Source: a bacterium (GTDB lineage Bacteria > Elusimicrobiota > Elusimicrobia > UBA1565 > UBA9628). Taken from it: a stretch of 64,000 nucleotides of DNA. The stretch lies in contig JAKAQO010000008.1 in assembly GCA_021822495.1 (NCBI GenBank), positions 43,207-107,206 on the forward strand. The letters are read 5' to 3'. This document shows positions 39,682 to 48,661 of this stretch, piece after piece. Below the pieces are notes generated by a model. The model saw nothing but the letters and a program-made list of their open reading frames with translations. It did no database searches and was not told the DNA's origin. The position numbers and the translations under genes are program-made. How positions within the stretch are numbered: the first letter of the stretch is position 1; each line of letters starts with the position of its first letter.

Positions 39682-40251
39682 ATGTCTATATTTATGACAG
39701 ATACTCCTGACTTTTCAGCCAAAAAACTTCGACTGCGATTCCCCAATGGATTTGAATTTGAAGCTCTGGGCAGCGAAGATTTCATCAAAGAACAACTCAA
39801 GGCCTTTTTAAATCAAGAAAGCGGACCCGAGCGCTTAAGCAAACCACAAAAAGAATCCCCGGAAGATGCGCGCGCGGAAAATCAAAATAGCCCGATAATC
39901 GTTGAGTGGGGGAAAATAGCGGAAATTTCAGGAGAAAACCTTCTGCTCAGAAGCAAAATTGAACCCTTTGGACAGGAAACAGAGGCCTGCCTCATCCTCA
40001 TCGCCGCAAGCAAAAACCTCACCAACAACCCAAAACCCAGCGCCCTACAGCTGGCCCGCTGGCTTCGCAAATCAGGATACCCTATTCCAAGAATTGACCG
40101 CGTCCTTCAAAATGCCGTCCAAAACGGAGAGATACTCATCTCCGGATCGCGTCGCGGACGCAAATACGAATTAAGCCCGGCTGGCAAAGTCAAAGCCCTC
40201 CTTATCGCGGAAAAACTCACCCGACGCATCACGCCGACACCTAAAACCTAA
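39682..40251 (+). CDS. uncharacterised protein, C-terminal winged-helix-like
   Basis: ORF isolated between AT-rich flanks; PSALQLARWLRKSGYPIPRIDRVLQNAVQNGEILISGSRRGRKYELSPAGKVKAL looks like wHTH. Confidence 0.65.
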   Translation: MSIFMTDTPDFSAKKLRLRFPNGFEFEALGSEDFIKEQLKAFLNQESGPERLSKPQKESPEDARAENQNSPIIVEWGKIAEISGENLLLRSKIEPFGQETEACLILIAASKNLTNNPKPSALQLARWLRKSGYPIPRIDRVLQNAVQNGEILISGSRRGRKYELSPAGKVKALLIAEKLTRRITPTPKT

Positions 40252-40294
40252 GCGCCCAGCAAAATACCCCAGACACCCAAGGCCTTATTTTATA

Positions 40295-40322
40295 ACTATT
40301 GATAATAAATATTATGTTACAT
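40295..40322. other. candidate dif / XerCD recombination site
   Basis: ACTATTGATAA-TAAATA-TTATGTTACAT; right arm 10/11 to E. coli XerD arm TTATGTTAAAT; in a convergent gap. Confidence 0.55.
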
Positions 40323-40656
40323 ATAGCCATCCCAAGAATGCCTAGTTAAAATCAATAAATAATATTGTAATTGTTGTAAAAGTTATTAAATATAAACAAT
40401 TATTTTATTGTTTCAATATATTTTATTGATTTTTAAAATTAGCAGTCTCGCATCAAAAAAATTGAGTAAAAAATTGGCTAAGAATTTGCGGATTTAAGAA
40501 ATCAGATATCCAAATAAAGCAAATCGGGGCAAAAAATCAGTCAAAAGATTGAACTCAAAAAAACCATGAGACGCCAAGGGGCAAGTTCTAGGCAAAAACA
40601 GGAACATTAAGGAGAATTGGGAATTAAGGTAAAAACCGTTAAGAAGTGGCGTTAAA

Positions 40657-40920
40657 CTAAGACAATGAAGGGAAATCGAAAGGCCAAATAATGCCCAAAG
40701 CGATGAGGGCATAGCCCCCTAAAATCAAAACAGGAGAAACCCAGGAGGCCCAATTGCGCCCCAGAGGATCGGAAGCGGACAAAACCCAGAAGCCTAAAAC
40801 AGCCGTAAAAACGCCCCCCAAGATGAGCCTTGTCCCCCATTTAGAAAAAATCAGGGCCCGGGAAGGTTTTAAAAGGGCGGTCTTGTTGGGTTTTTTATCC
40901 CTTTGACGGTTTCTGGACAT
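40657..40920 (-). CDS. small membrane protein, DUF3098-like
   Basis: Two TM segments after basic N-terminus. Confidence 0.65.
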   Translation of the reverse strand: MSRNRQRDKKPNKTALLKPSRALIFSKWGTRLILGGVFTAVLGFWVLSASDPLGRNWASWVSPVLILGGYALIALGIIWPFDFPSLS

Positions 40921-41854
40921 AATGCCGTTTCTGTTTTTTTCGCCTTTTTTGAGCCAAAAGAAAGCGGCGAGCCTTTCTTAACCCCATTTTAGCCTGGGAG
41001 TCTTTTGGATTGAGAGCCAAAACTTTTTTCCACAGTTTTTCTGACTCCTTATAATTGCCAAGCTTCTGCCAGGTTTCAGCGACAAAAAAATATATTTTTT
41101 GAGGCAGAATCCCGATCTCTTCATTCTTAGATGGAACAGCCTTCAGAAAATGATTGAGGGCTCCTTTATAGTCTTTTTTATCCCAATCAATTCTTCCAAG
41201 GTAAAACTCAGCCCTTTGAACGCCCGGGAAAGATAAGGAAGCGCCGGCTAAACCTCGAAATATCTCCGCGGCGCCTTCGTCTTCATGGTTTTTCCAAAGA
41301 CAAAGACCTAAATTTTCTTTAATGACCGGGTCTCGGGGAGAGAGAGAACTTAAACGCTCATATTCTGCTTGCGCCTCGTAATACCGACCCGCTTGAAAGA
41401 GAAGTTTGGCTTCCCGTTGACGGAGGTCTTGATCGTCGGGAAAATTGCGCAGATAGCGTTGATATTCCTTAAGGGCGAAAGGATAAAAACCGAGGTTTTG
41501 ATACATAATCCCCAAGTAATAGAAAATATCCGGGTCCAAGGAACCGAGAGAACGCGCTTCTTCAAGGGCATTGACGCCTTGCGGATAAAAATCAGGGCCT
41601 TTCTTGAAATAACAAGTTCCCAAGAGCGCCAAAGCCTTTAAATCCTGGGGATTGGTTTTAAGGTCTCTTTGGGCCGCGGCAATTTCGGAATCAAGATTTT
41701 GGACAGTTTTCTTCTTTCTTTGCCTGGGCAAAAGAAACGCCAAGACTAATAGACCAACCAGGAATGTAGAAATAATAAGGACGCGCGTTTTTAGTTTAGG
41801 CAGAGAACTTGGCTTTTCTCCCGTCTTAGATAAGGGAGAATCTCCAGATTTCAT
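40895..41854 (-). CDS. TPR-repeat protein with N-terminal TM
   Basis: VLIISTFLVGLLVLAFLL TM followed by TPR units. Confidence 0.82.
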   Translation of the reverse strand: MKSGDSPLSKTGEKPSSLPKLKTRVLIISTFLVGLLVLAFLLPRQRKKKTVQNLDSEIAAAQRDLKTNPQDLKALALLGTCYFKKGPDFYPQGVNALEEARSLGSLDPDIFYYLGIMYQNLGFYPFALKEYQRYLRNFPDDQDLRQREAKLLFQAGRYYEAQAEYERLSSLSPRDPVIKENLGLCLWKNHEDEGAAEIFRGLAGASLSFPGVQRAEFYLGRIDWDKKDYKGALNHFLKAVPSKNEEIGILPQKIYFFVAETWQKLGNYKESEKLWKKVLALNPKDSQAKMGLRKARRFLLAQKRRKKQKRHYVQKPSKG

Positions 41855-43149
41855 TCGTCAGAGGACAAAATATCTCCCAGGGTCAAGGGAGAAGGAGCTT
41901 TGAGATATTGCGCGACGCGAGCGCGCTCTTGTTTTTCGCTATGGCGCTTAATTGAAACAAACAAGCGAAGAGTCTTCGCGTCCACGCCCGAAACCAACGC
42001 CCCTACTTCCTCTCCCACCTTCGGCGCTTCCTCATCTATTTGAGAAGCCGGGCAAAAAGCGAGAACAGGGCTTCCCTTTTTATTTTTTTCGGAAGGGGCG
42101 GCCTCCTTGCGGTTTTTTCCCTGAACGCTCGTCACTGTAAAGACTACTCCCGCCTGATCAACGGAAACCACGGGCCCGGAAACGACCGTTCCAGATGGAT
42201 ATTTTTTACGCAACAAATCAGAAGGATTCGGAAGAAGCTGTTTAATTCCAAAATAGACCGCCCCTTCGGAGTTTTGCCCCTCGGCTTCGGGCAAAACCTT
42301 TGAAATGACCTTCACTCTTAATTTATCTCCGCGCTTATAAAGCGGCGTACTATTTTCCCCCCAAGCGATATCCGCCGGACGAATAAGCCCCTTGAAACCT
42401 CCGATATCAATGGTCAAGCCTTCAACAGAAGTTTTGGAAATGCGTCCGAAACGCACTTGTCCCACTTCAATTTCAGAGAAAATTTTTACGCGCCTTTGGG
42501 ATGCTTCTTCTTCCAAAACCGCTTTTCGTGAAATAACGACTCTTTTTTCCGCCTCGTTTAGATCAATAATGTAACACTCAATCGTTTTATTTAAAAGAAT
42601 TTCTACTTTAAAGACCGGGCGAAAATCGGCCAGGGAGGCGGGCAAAAAAGCGGTAATGCCGGAAACGTCCACTAAAAAGCCCCCCTTGATTCCGGAGTGA
42701 ACCTTTCCCAAAACGCGCGCGCGTTCGCGAAAAGATTTTGAAATTCCCTCCCAAGATAATTCCGCCATCGCTTTTCTATGCGATAGAAGAGTCGTTCCAT
42801 CGGAACGCTTACCCACATAGAGAACGGCGATTTTCTCGCCGGATTTCGGCATCTTGGGCGCGAGAGATTCTTCTTTGCGCTTCTTAGGCGAGTCTTGGTT
42901 TTTGGAAGTCTTTTTAGGAACGGAAAACGTAAAATCCGAAACGGGGATAAAGCCTTCCTTTTTTTCTCCGATATCCACCCAAACGCCCTCGGCGGTCGAG
43001 GAAATCACATTGGCCCAAACAATCTGCCGGGAGGAAACTTGCTTGGAAAGCCCTTCTTCCTGGGCGAAGAGAGCCTCCATTTCTTTCCGGGCTTCCCAAT
43101 CTTCCTTAGCCTCGGCCCCGGCGAAATCATCCTGCATTTTGTCTTTCAT
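41851..43149 (-). CDS. S1-domain RNA-binding protein (ribosomal protein S1-like)
   Basis: Repeated S1 domains, e.g. GVWVDIGEKKEGFIPVSDF, GKVHSGIKGGFLVDVSGITAFLPASL. Confidence 0.88.
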   Translation of the reverse strand: MKDKMQDDFAGAEAKEDWEARKEMEALFAQEEGLSKQVSSRQIVWANVISSTAEGVWVDIGEKKEGFIPVSDFTFSVPKKTSKNQDSPKKRKEESLAPKMPKSGEKIAVLYVGKRSDGTTLLSHRKAMAELSWEGISKSFRERARVLGKVHSGIKGGFLVDVSGITAFLPASLADFRPVFKVEILLNKTIECYIIDLNEAEKRVVISRKAVLEEEASQRRVKIFSEIEVGQVRFGRISKTSVEGLTIDIGGFKGLIRPADIAWGENSTPLYKRGDKLRVKVISKVLPEAEGQNSEGAVYFGIKQLLPNPSDLLRKKYPSGTVVSGPVVSVDQAGVVFTVTSVQGKNRKEAAPSEKNKKGSPVLAFCPASQIDEEAPKVGEEVGALVSGVDAKTLRLFVSIKRHSEKQERARVAQYLKAPSPLTLGDILSSDE

Positions 43150-43234
43150 TAAACCTAACCCCTTGAGAGATATTAACTAAAATTGCGCTATCGAAGAAGA
43201 AACACATCTTATTTATTGTATTAAAGTTTAGGGC

Positions 43235-43930
43235 TCATTTTGAACCCCTATCCCGACGGCGGCGAACCATCTTGATAATTTTCTGGGCGACCGCCCGGCG
43301 GCTCATGTGAGTGGAATCAATGAGAACGGCGTCTTTGGCGAAACTTAAGGGATTGATTTTTCTCTTTAAATCCCCCAGATCTCTTTTCAAAATCGCCTCC
43401 TTGATTTTTCTCCAATTAGCCTCTTGCCCCGCCGCCTTGAGCTGGTGATAACGGCGTTTCGCCCGCTCCTCGACCGAAGCGTCCAAATAAATCTTAAACT
43501 CGGCGTCGGGAAAAACGTGGGTCGTGATATCTCGCCCTTCCATGACGACTCCGCCATTTTTACCCAAGGAGCGCTGCAACTTACAGAAAAATTTCCGCAC
43601 TCCCGGATAAGACGCGACTTGACTGGAAGAGGCGCCAACCCGCTCATCCCGGATATGAGAAGACACGGGTTCGCCATCAACAAAGGTTTTGAGAGTGACC
43701 TCATCGGAAGACGGATGAAAACCCCAGTCAATCTCATGGGCCAAAGCGACAATTCTTTTCTCATCCCCAATATCTAATTTTTTTTCGAGCGCCTTCCAGG
43801 TCAAGGCCCGATACATCTCTCCGGTATTGACGAAATGGTATCCCAAGGATTTCGCCACCCATTGGCCGATGGTGGATTTTCCCACTCCCGCTGGGCCGTC
43901 CATGGCGATAACAAAGCCTTTTTTTCTCAT
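43235..43930 (-). CDS. cmk: (d)CMP kinase
   Basis: IAMDGPAGVGKSTIGQWVAKSLGYHFVNTGEMYRALT, VMEGRDITTHVFPDAEFKIYLDAS. Confidence 0.95.
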   Translation of the reverse strand: MRKKGFVIAMDGPAGVGKSTIGQWVAKSLGYHFVNTGEMYRALTWKALEKKLDIGDEKRIVALAHEIDWGFHPSSDEVTLKTFVDGEPVSSHIRDERVGASSSQVASYPGVRKFFCKLQRSLGKNGGVVMEGRDITTHVFPDAEFKIYLDASVEERAKRRYHQLKAAGQEANWRKIKEAILKRDLGDLKRKINPLSFAKDAVLIDSTHMSRRAVAQKIIKMVRRRRDRGSK

Positions 43931-45024
43931 TTTAAAACGCCTTCCAATACCTTGATTAATTTTAGATGGTCCGGTCCGCGCCCGATGCTGATGCGAACGT
44001 AAAAGGGAAGCCCATATTCATCCAGCGGGCGAATAATGATTCCGCGCTCAAGCAGTTTTTGGAAAAGCTCTTTTCCCAAAATGGGCGATTTCGCGAAAAT
44101 AAAATTGCAAGCCGAAGGAACAATTTCAAAACCGAACTTGGGAAGGGCCTTTTCTAAAAAAACTTTTTCCTTGCGGTTGAGAGAAACGCCCTTGGAGACA
44201 AAGCGGGCGTCTTGAATAGCCGCGATGCAGGCCCTCTGGGCGGGCAAGCTGACATTAAAAGGCATCCGAATGCGGTCCAGCCATCCCACAATTTCAGGAT
44301 GAGTCACGACATAACCAACTCTAAGACCCGCTAAACCGTAAGCTTTAGAAAAAGTTCTGAGGACCGCCACGTTCGGAAGCCTGGGCGACCATAAGGGAAC
44401 GCTGTTTGGATAATCTTTTTCCAGGCGCGCATAATTATAATAAGCTTCGTCTAAAATTAAAATGGCCTTGGGCGGAAGCCGGACGATAAATTTCTCCAGT
44501 TCCTTTTGCGAATTATAGGTCCCCGTGGGATTATTCGGATTCGGAATAAACACAAGCCGGGTCCTCTCGCTTAAAGCCCGCGCCATCGCCTCAAGATCGA
44601 GCTTCCAATTCATCATTGGAACCTCAATAATCCGAGCCCCCATGAGCATGGATTGCTGGCGAAAGCGAATAAAAGCATATTGGGAGGTCAACGCTTCTTG
44701 ATTTTCGTCTAAGAAAGCTTCGCAAAAGAGACGAATAATTTCATCCGAGCCATTGCCGATTAAAATGGATTCTTCCGGCGCTTTATGAAATTTGGCCAAG
44801 GCCTTCCGAAGTTCGGGGCTGGCGCCTTCCGGGTAAAGAAAGCAATCCTTAGAGGATTTCCGGTAAACGGAAATAGCCTTGGGAGAAGCCCCCAAGGGAT
44901 TTTCATTGGAGGCCAGTTTAATCACTTTTTTAAGCCCGAATTCCCGGCGCACCGATTCAATGGATTTTCCGGGAATATAGGGAGAAATTTTCCGCAACAG
45001 CGGCCGCGGCTCTATTTGCGACAT
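43927..45024 (-). CDS. hisC: histidinol-phosphate aminotransferase
   Basis: LASNENPLGASPKA, NPNNPTGTY, RTFSKAYGLAGLRVGY; start placed at MSQIEPRP. Confidence 0.93.
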   Translation of the reverse strand: MSQIEPRPLLRKISPYIPGKSIESVRREFGLKKVIKLASNENPLGASPKAISVYRKSSKDCFLYPEGASPELRKALAKFHKAPEESILIGNGSDEIIRLFCEAFLDENQEALTSQYAFIRFRQQSMLMGARIIEVPMMNWKLDLEAMARALSERTRLVFIPNPNNPTGTYNSQKELEKFIVRLPPKAILILDEAYYNYARLEKDYPNSVPLWSPRLPNVAVLRTFSKAYGLAGLRVGYVVTHPEIVGWLDRIRMPFNVSLPAQRACIAAIQDARFVSKGVSLNRKEKVFLEKALPKFGFEIVPSACNFIFAKSPILGKELFQKLLERGIIIRPLDEYGLPFYVRISIGRGPDHLKLIKVLEGVLK

Positions 45025-45734
45025 GACAAACCTTCCTTTAGCGTCATAAAAGCGGCCATGCGCTCGGTTTCCCCGTTTCGGTGAGAAAAATAACCCGGGG
45101 CACAAACGGTACATTCCAAACTTAAATAAATCGAATCTTCCGAAAGCCCTGAACGCAAGAGTTGGTTCTTGGCCTCGATATTTAAGTCCAATCTCAGGCC
45201 TTTTTTATCATCGATGAAATCTTCCTTGGGGAAAAATTCCTTTATTTCAGGCCCCACTTCGCAGCAGCAAACTCCGATATGAGGGCCGGCCGAGGCCAAT
45301 AAATCTTTCGCATTCAAGTTAAACAGTCTCTGCATTTCGGTTGAGGCGATATAAGCAAAACTCTTCGCCATTCCCCGCCACCCGGCGTGAAAAACGCCAA
45401 AGACAGGCTCTTTTTTAGACCAAATAAAAAGCGGAACACAATCGGCGACTAAAATAAGAGGAAGCATTTCCCCGTCGTTTGCAAACCAACCGTCGCCTTC
45501 CAGGACTTTTTCAGCTCCCTTCTCTGCATGAAAAATCCTGGTCCCATGAACCTGGCTTAAAGCCCGCGGCATTTTTCCCTTTAATTTTTGGCTCTCGAAA
45601 AATTTTTTGCGAACTTGCGCGTCTTTCATGTTTCCCAAGGAGCGTTTAGTTAGGCCGCCCAAAAAACCGTAATCAGCCATCCGCAAGTCTTGCCAGAGAT
45701 ATTGAGATGAGACTTCAGGCTCTTTGATCGGCAT
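45012..45734 (-). CDS. polyphenol oxidase/YfiH (DUF152) family
   Basis: QVHGTRI, DCVPLFIW, VFGVFHAGWRGM, GPHIGVCCCEVG. Confidence 0.92.
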   Translation of the reverse strand: MPIKEPEVSSQYLWQDLRMADYGFLGGLTKRSLGNMKDAQVRKKFFESQKLKGKMPRALSQVHGTRIFHAEKGAEKVLEGDGWFANDGEMLPLILVADCVPLFIWSKKEPVFGVFHAGWRGMAKSFAYIASTEMQRLFNLNAKDLLASAGPHIGVCCCEVGPEIKEFFPKEDFIDDKKGLRLDLNIEAKNQLLRSGLSEDSIYLSLECTVCAPGYFSHRNGETERMAAFMTLKEGLSCRK

Positions 45735-46434
45735 ATATCTTCGCTTGAGATTTAGGCGCGGGTTTCACCGAACGGAGGGGCCGCACCCATTTCGTGAAAC
45801 TGGAGGGTTTAAGAGAATATTCATGGACTAGTCGGACGACTTCCGAAATCGGCAAGAATTTTTCCCAATTAAGCCTTAAGATGCGCACGCCCGCCTGCTC
45901 CATTTCCGAGACGAACTGATCATAATTAGATTGAAGATATTTTAAATATTCCAAGGTAATCGTTTTTTCCATCGAGCGGCCCCTCATTTTTATGCGCTCA
46001 AGGGCCGTTTCGGGACTGCATTGAATGTAAATTAAAATTTGCGGAAAAACAAGCTCCCGAAGCACCATGTTATCGAAGAGATCCAAATAGGTATTGTAAT
46101 CCAAATCAGAAATAATCTTGTCGGGATGATTATTGAGCATGCGGGCGAAAATGGTGTCTTCCCAAATCGTGCGGTCTTGAACCACGCCTCGAATTTTCCC
46201 AAGGCTGATGCGGGTCACGAATTCCCGGTGCTGCCTAAAACGATGATTGAGAAGCCAGACCTGCATCATCGTTCCGTAGCCTTTCATGTCGTGATAAAAA
46301 CGATCCAGATAAGGATTCCCATCCACTTCTTCCAGGACCGGCTCAAAATTAAGAGCCTTGGCCAACTCAACAGTCAAGGTAGATTTTCCGACACCTATCG
46401 TTCCCGCGATTCCTATATATCCCTCGCCAAACAT
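45715..46434 (-). CDS. deoxynucleoside kinase
   Basis: IGIAGTIGVGKSTLTVELAKAL, VVQDRTIWEDTIFARML, RIKMRGRSMEK. Confidence 0.9.
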   Translation of the reverse strand: MFGEGYIGIAGTIGVGKSTLTVELAKALNFEPVLEEVDGNPYLDRFYHDMKGYGTMMQVWLLNHRFRQHREFVTRISLGKIRGVVQDRTIWEDTIFARMLNNHPDKIISDLDYNTYLDLFDNMVLRELVFPQILIYIQCSPETALERIKMRGRSMEKTITLEYLKYLQSNYDQFVSEMEQAGVRILRLNWEKFLPISEVVRLVHEYSLKPSSFTKWVRPLRSVKPAPKSQAKIYADQRA

Positions 46435-46437
46435 TTT

Positions 46438-47517
46438 TCACCCCATCCGGATTTCTTGTTCGATTCCCTTCATCGCCAGCCTTAAATCGTCCGGGCTGGT
46501 CGCGGCATCCATGATATCGTTTTCGGAGGCAAGGCCGTCTTTAAAAAGACGGAAAAGAGATTGATTGAAAGTCTGCATTCCGTAAAATTGTCCTTTCCCG
46601 ATGGCTTGAACGATTCCGTTTGAATCGTTGTCTTCAATGAGTTTTTTAATGTGGGCGGTCACCGCCATAATCTCAATAGCGGGAACTCTTCCGCCTTTTA
46701 AGCAGGGCAAAAGCCTTTGGCTGACGACGGCCTTAAGCGTTTCGGCCAATTCCTTGCGCATTAAATTCTGCTGATGCGGAGGATAAAGATCGATAATTCG
46801 GGTAATGGTCTGGGTGGTGTCGACGGTGTGCATCGTGGCCAAAACCAAATGTCCGGTTTGAGCGGCTGTCAGGGCCGCAGCCGTCGTTTCAATATCCCGC
46901 ATTTCCCCGAGCAAAATCACGTCCGGGTCTTGTCTTAAGGCCATTCGAAGGCCCTCCGCGAACGATTCCGTATCTTGGCCGATTTCTCTTTGGGTCACAA
47001 TCGCCTTTTTATCTTTATGCAAAAATTCAATGGGATCTTCAATCGTCACGATATGGCAAGGCCGCGTCTCGTTAATGGCATCCACCATCGCCGCCAATGT
47101 CGAGGATTTCCCGGAGCCGGTGGCCCCGGTCAGCAAAACCAAGCCGCGCCTTAAATCAGCAATTTTGCGAATCGTCGTGGCTGGAAGCTTGAGTTCCTGA
47201 AAAGAGGGAATTTGAACCGGAATATAGCGAATGGCCAAAGATAAGCGGCCTCTTTGATGAAAAGCGTTGACGCGAAAGCGCGCCACGTTTTCAATCTCGA
47301 ATGAAAAGTCGCACTCGCCTTTTTCATCGAATATTTTTTTCGCGTGAGGGGTGATGAGTTTCTTTAAAATGTCCTCGACAACGGCGGGAGTCAACATTTC
47401 CTGGGAAAAGGGCGTCAGTAGCCCGTCAATGCGAATGTGAGGAACCCCGCCGACCCTTAAATGAATATCGCTTCCTTTTTTATCGATCGTCGCCTGCAAA
47501 ACATTTTGGATATCCAT
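46438..47517 (-). CDS. pilT: twitching motility ATPase PilT
   Basis: LLTGATGSGKSSTLAAMVD, ITIEDPIEFLHKDKKAIVTQREIGQDT, GHLVLATMHT. Confidence 0.93.
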   Translation of the reverse strand: MDIQNVLQATIDKKGSDIHLRVGGVPHIRIDGLLTPFSQEMLTPAVVEDILKKLITPHAKKIFDEKGECDFSFEIENVARFRVNAFHQRGRLSLAIRYIPVQIPSFQELKLPATTIRKIADLRRGLVLLTGATGSGKSSTLAAMVDAINETRPCHIVTIEDPIEFLHKDKKAIVTQREIGQDTESFAEGLRMALRQDPDVILLGEMRDIETTAAALTAAQTGHLVLATMHTVDTTQTITRIIDLYPPHQQNLMRKELAETLKAVVSQRLLPCLKGGRVPAIEIMAVTAHIKKLIEDNDSNGIVQAIGKGQFYGMQTFNQSLFRLFKDGLASENDIMDAATSPDDLRLAMKGIEQEIRMG

Positions 47518-47527
47518 GAAAATTCCT

Positions 47528-48661
47528 CTATTTCAATTTGCGGGTCTTAAGCCTCAAAAACGCGGGCTTGGATAAATCATCCAAGGAGTCCTGCGATTTC
47601 GAGATTTCAAAAGCGCCTTTTTTCTTGCCTGAAAGGGCCGACTCATTTGAGTCGTCTTGAAAATGATTGGCTTTAAAAAAATGACGCGGATTTCTTTTGA
47701 CGGGAAAACCGGTCGCAATGACCGTAATGCGAATGGAATCTCCCAAGGAATCGTCATAGGCTTTTCCCATTTTAATTTTAGCGTCCGGGCTGGCGGCGCC
47801 GGTGATTAAATCCATCGCCTCTTCCATTTCCGCGAGCTTAAGCCCGTCTTTTCGACCGGTAATGTTGACGATAAGCCCCTTCGCCCCGTCCATGACGACA
47901 TTTTCAAGGAGAGGCGAATGAACCGCCGCCTTGGCCGCGGCCGCCGCGCGTCCCGCCCCAGAGGCTTCTCCCATTCCAATCAAGGCCTCGCCTGCGTCTT
48001 TCATGATCGCCCGCATATCGTTTAGGTCCATATTGATGTTTCCGGGCATGGTGATGACATCAGAAATGGATTGAATCGCTTTTCTCAAGACATCATCCGC
48101 CAGACGAAAGGCGGACTCCGCCGTCGTTTCCGAATCGCTGATATCCAAAAGACGCTGATTGGGAATCACCAGTAGAGTGTCCACATTTTTGCGCATCTCC
48201 TGAATTCCCTGTTCCGCGAGATTGGCGCGGTTGAGTTTCTCAAAAGCGAAGGGCCGGGTTACGACGCCGACGGTCAAAGCCCCCAATTCGCGGGCAATTT
48301 GAGAAACCAAGGGCGCGCCCCCCGTTCCGGTTCCGCCGCCCATCCCCGCGGTAATAAAAACTAAATCCGAGCCTTGAAGAATTTCGCGAATCTGTTCGGC
48401 GCTTTCTTCCATCGCCAAGCGCCCGCGGGCGGAATCGCCGCCGACCCCAAGCCCCTTGGTTAATTTTTCTCCAATTTGAACGCGAATATGAGCGAGACTT
48501 CTTCTTAAATCCTGGGCGTCGGAATTGGCCGCGATGAGTTCGACAGATTTAATTCCAGCTTCCGCCATTCGGTTAATCGCGTTTCCTCCCGCTCCGCCAA
48601 CGCCTATGGCCTTAATAACGGCGCGGGTTTCATGGACATCCTCTAAAACCTGAATTTTCAT
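47528..48661 (-). CDS. ftsZ: cell division protein FtsZ
   Basis: GVGGAGGNAINRM, GMGGGTGTGGAPLVSQIA; C-terminal KPAFLR. Confidence 0.97.
   Translation of the reverse strand: MKIQVLEDVHETRAVIKAIGVGGAGGNAINRMAEAGIKSVELIAANSDAQDLRRSLAHIRVQIGEKLTKGLGVGGDSARGRLAMEESAEQIREILQGSDLVFITAGMGGGTGTGGAPLVSQIARELGALTVGVVTRPFAFEKLNRANLAEQGIQEMRKNVDTLLVIPNQRLLDISDSETTAESAFRLADDVLRKAIQSISDVITMPGNINMDLNDMRAIMKDAGEALIGMGEASGAGRAAAAAKAAVHSPLLENVVMDGAKGLIVNITGRKDGLKLAEMEEAMDLITGAASPDAKIKMGKAYDDSLGDSIRITVIATGFPVKRNPRHFFKANHFQDDSNESALSGKKKGAFEISKSQDSLDDLSKPAFLRLKTRKLK

Noticed and set aside
40330-40500. AT-rich tract considered as a degraded mobile element
   Set aside because: No terminal inverted repeats, target duplications or transposase fragments seen.
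39604-40500. Firm oriC call
   Set aside because: Only two DnaA-like boxes, no dnaA/dnaN/gidA neighbours, and genes converge on rather than diverge from the site.
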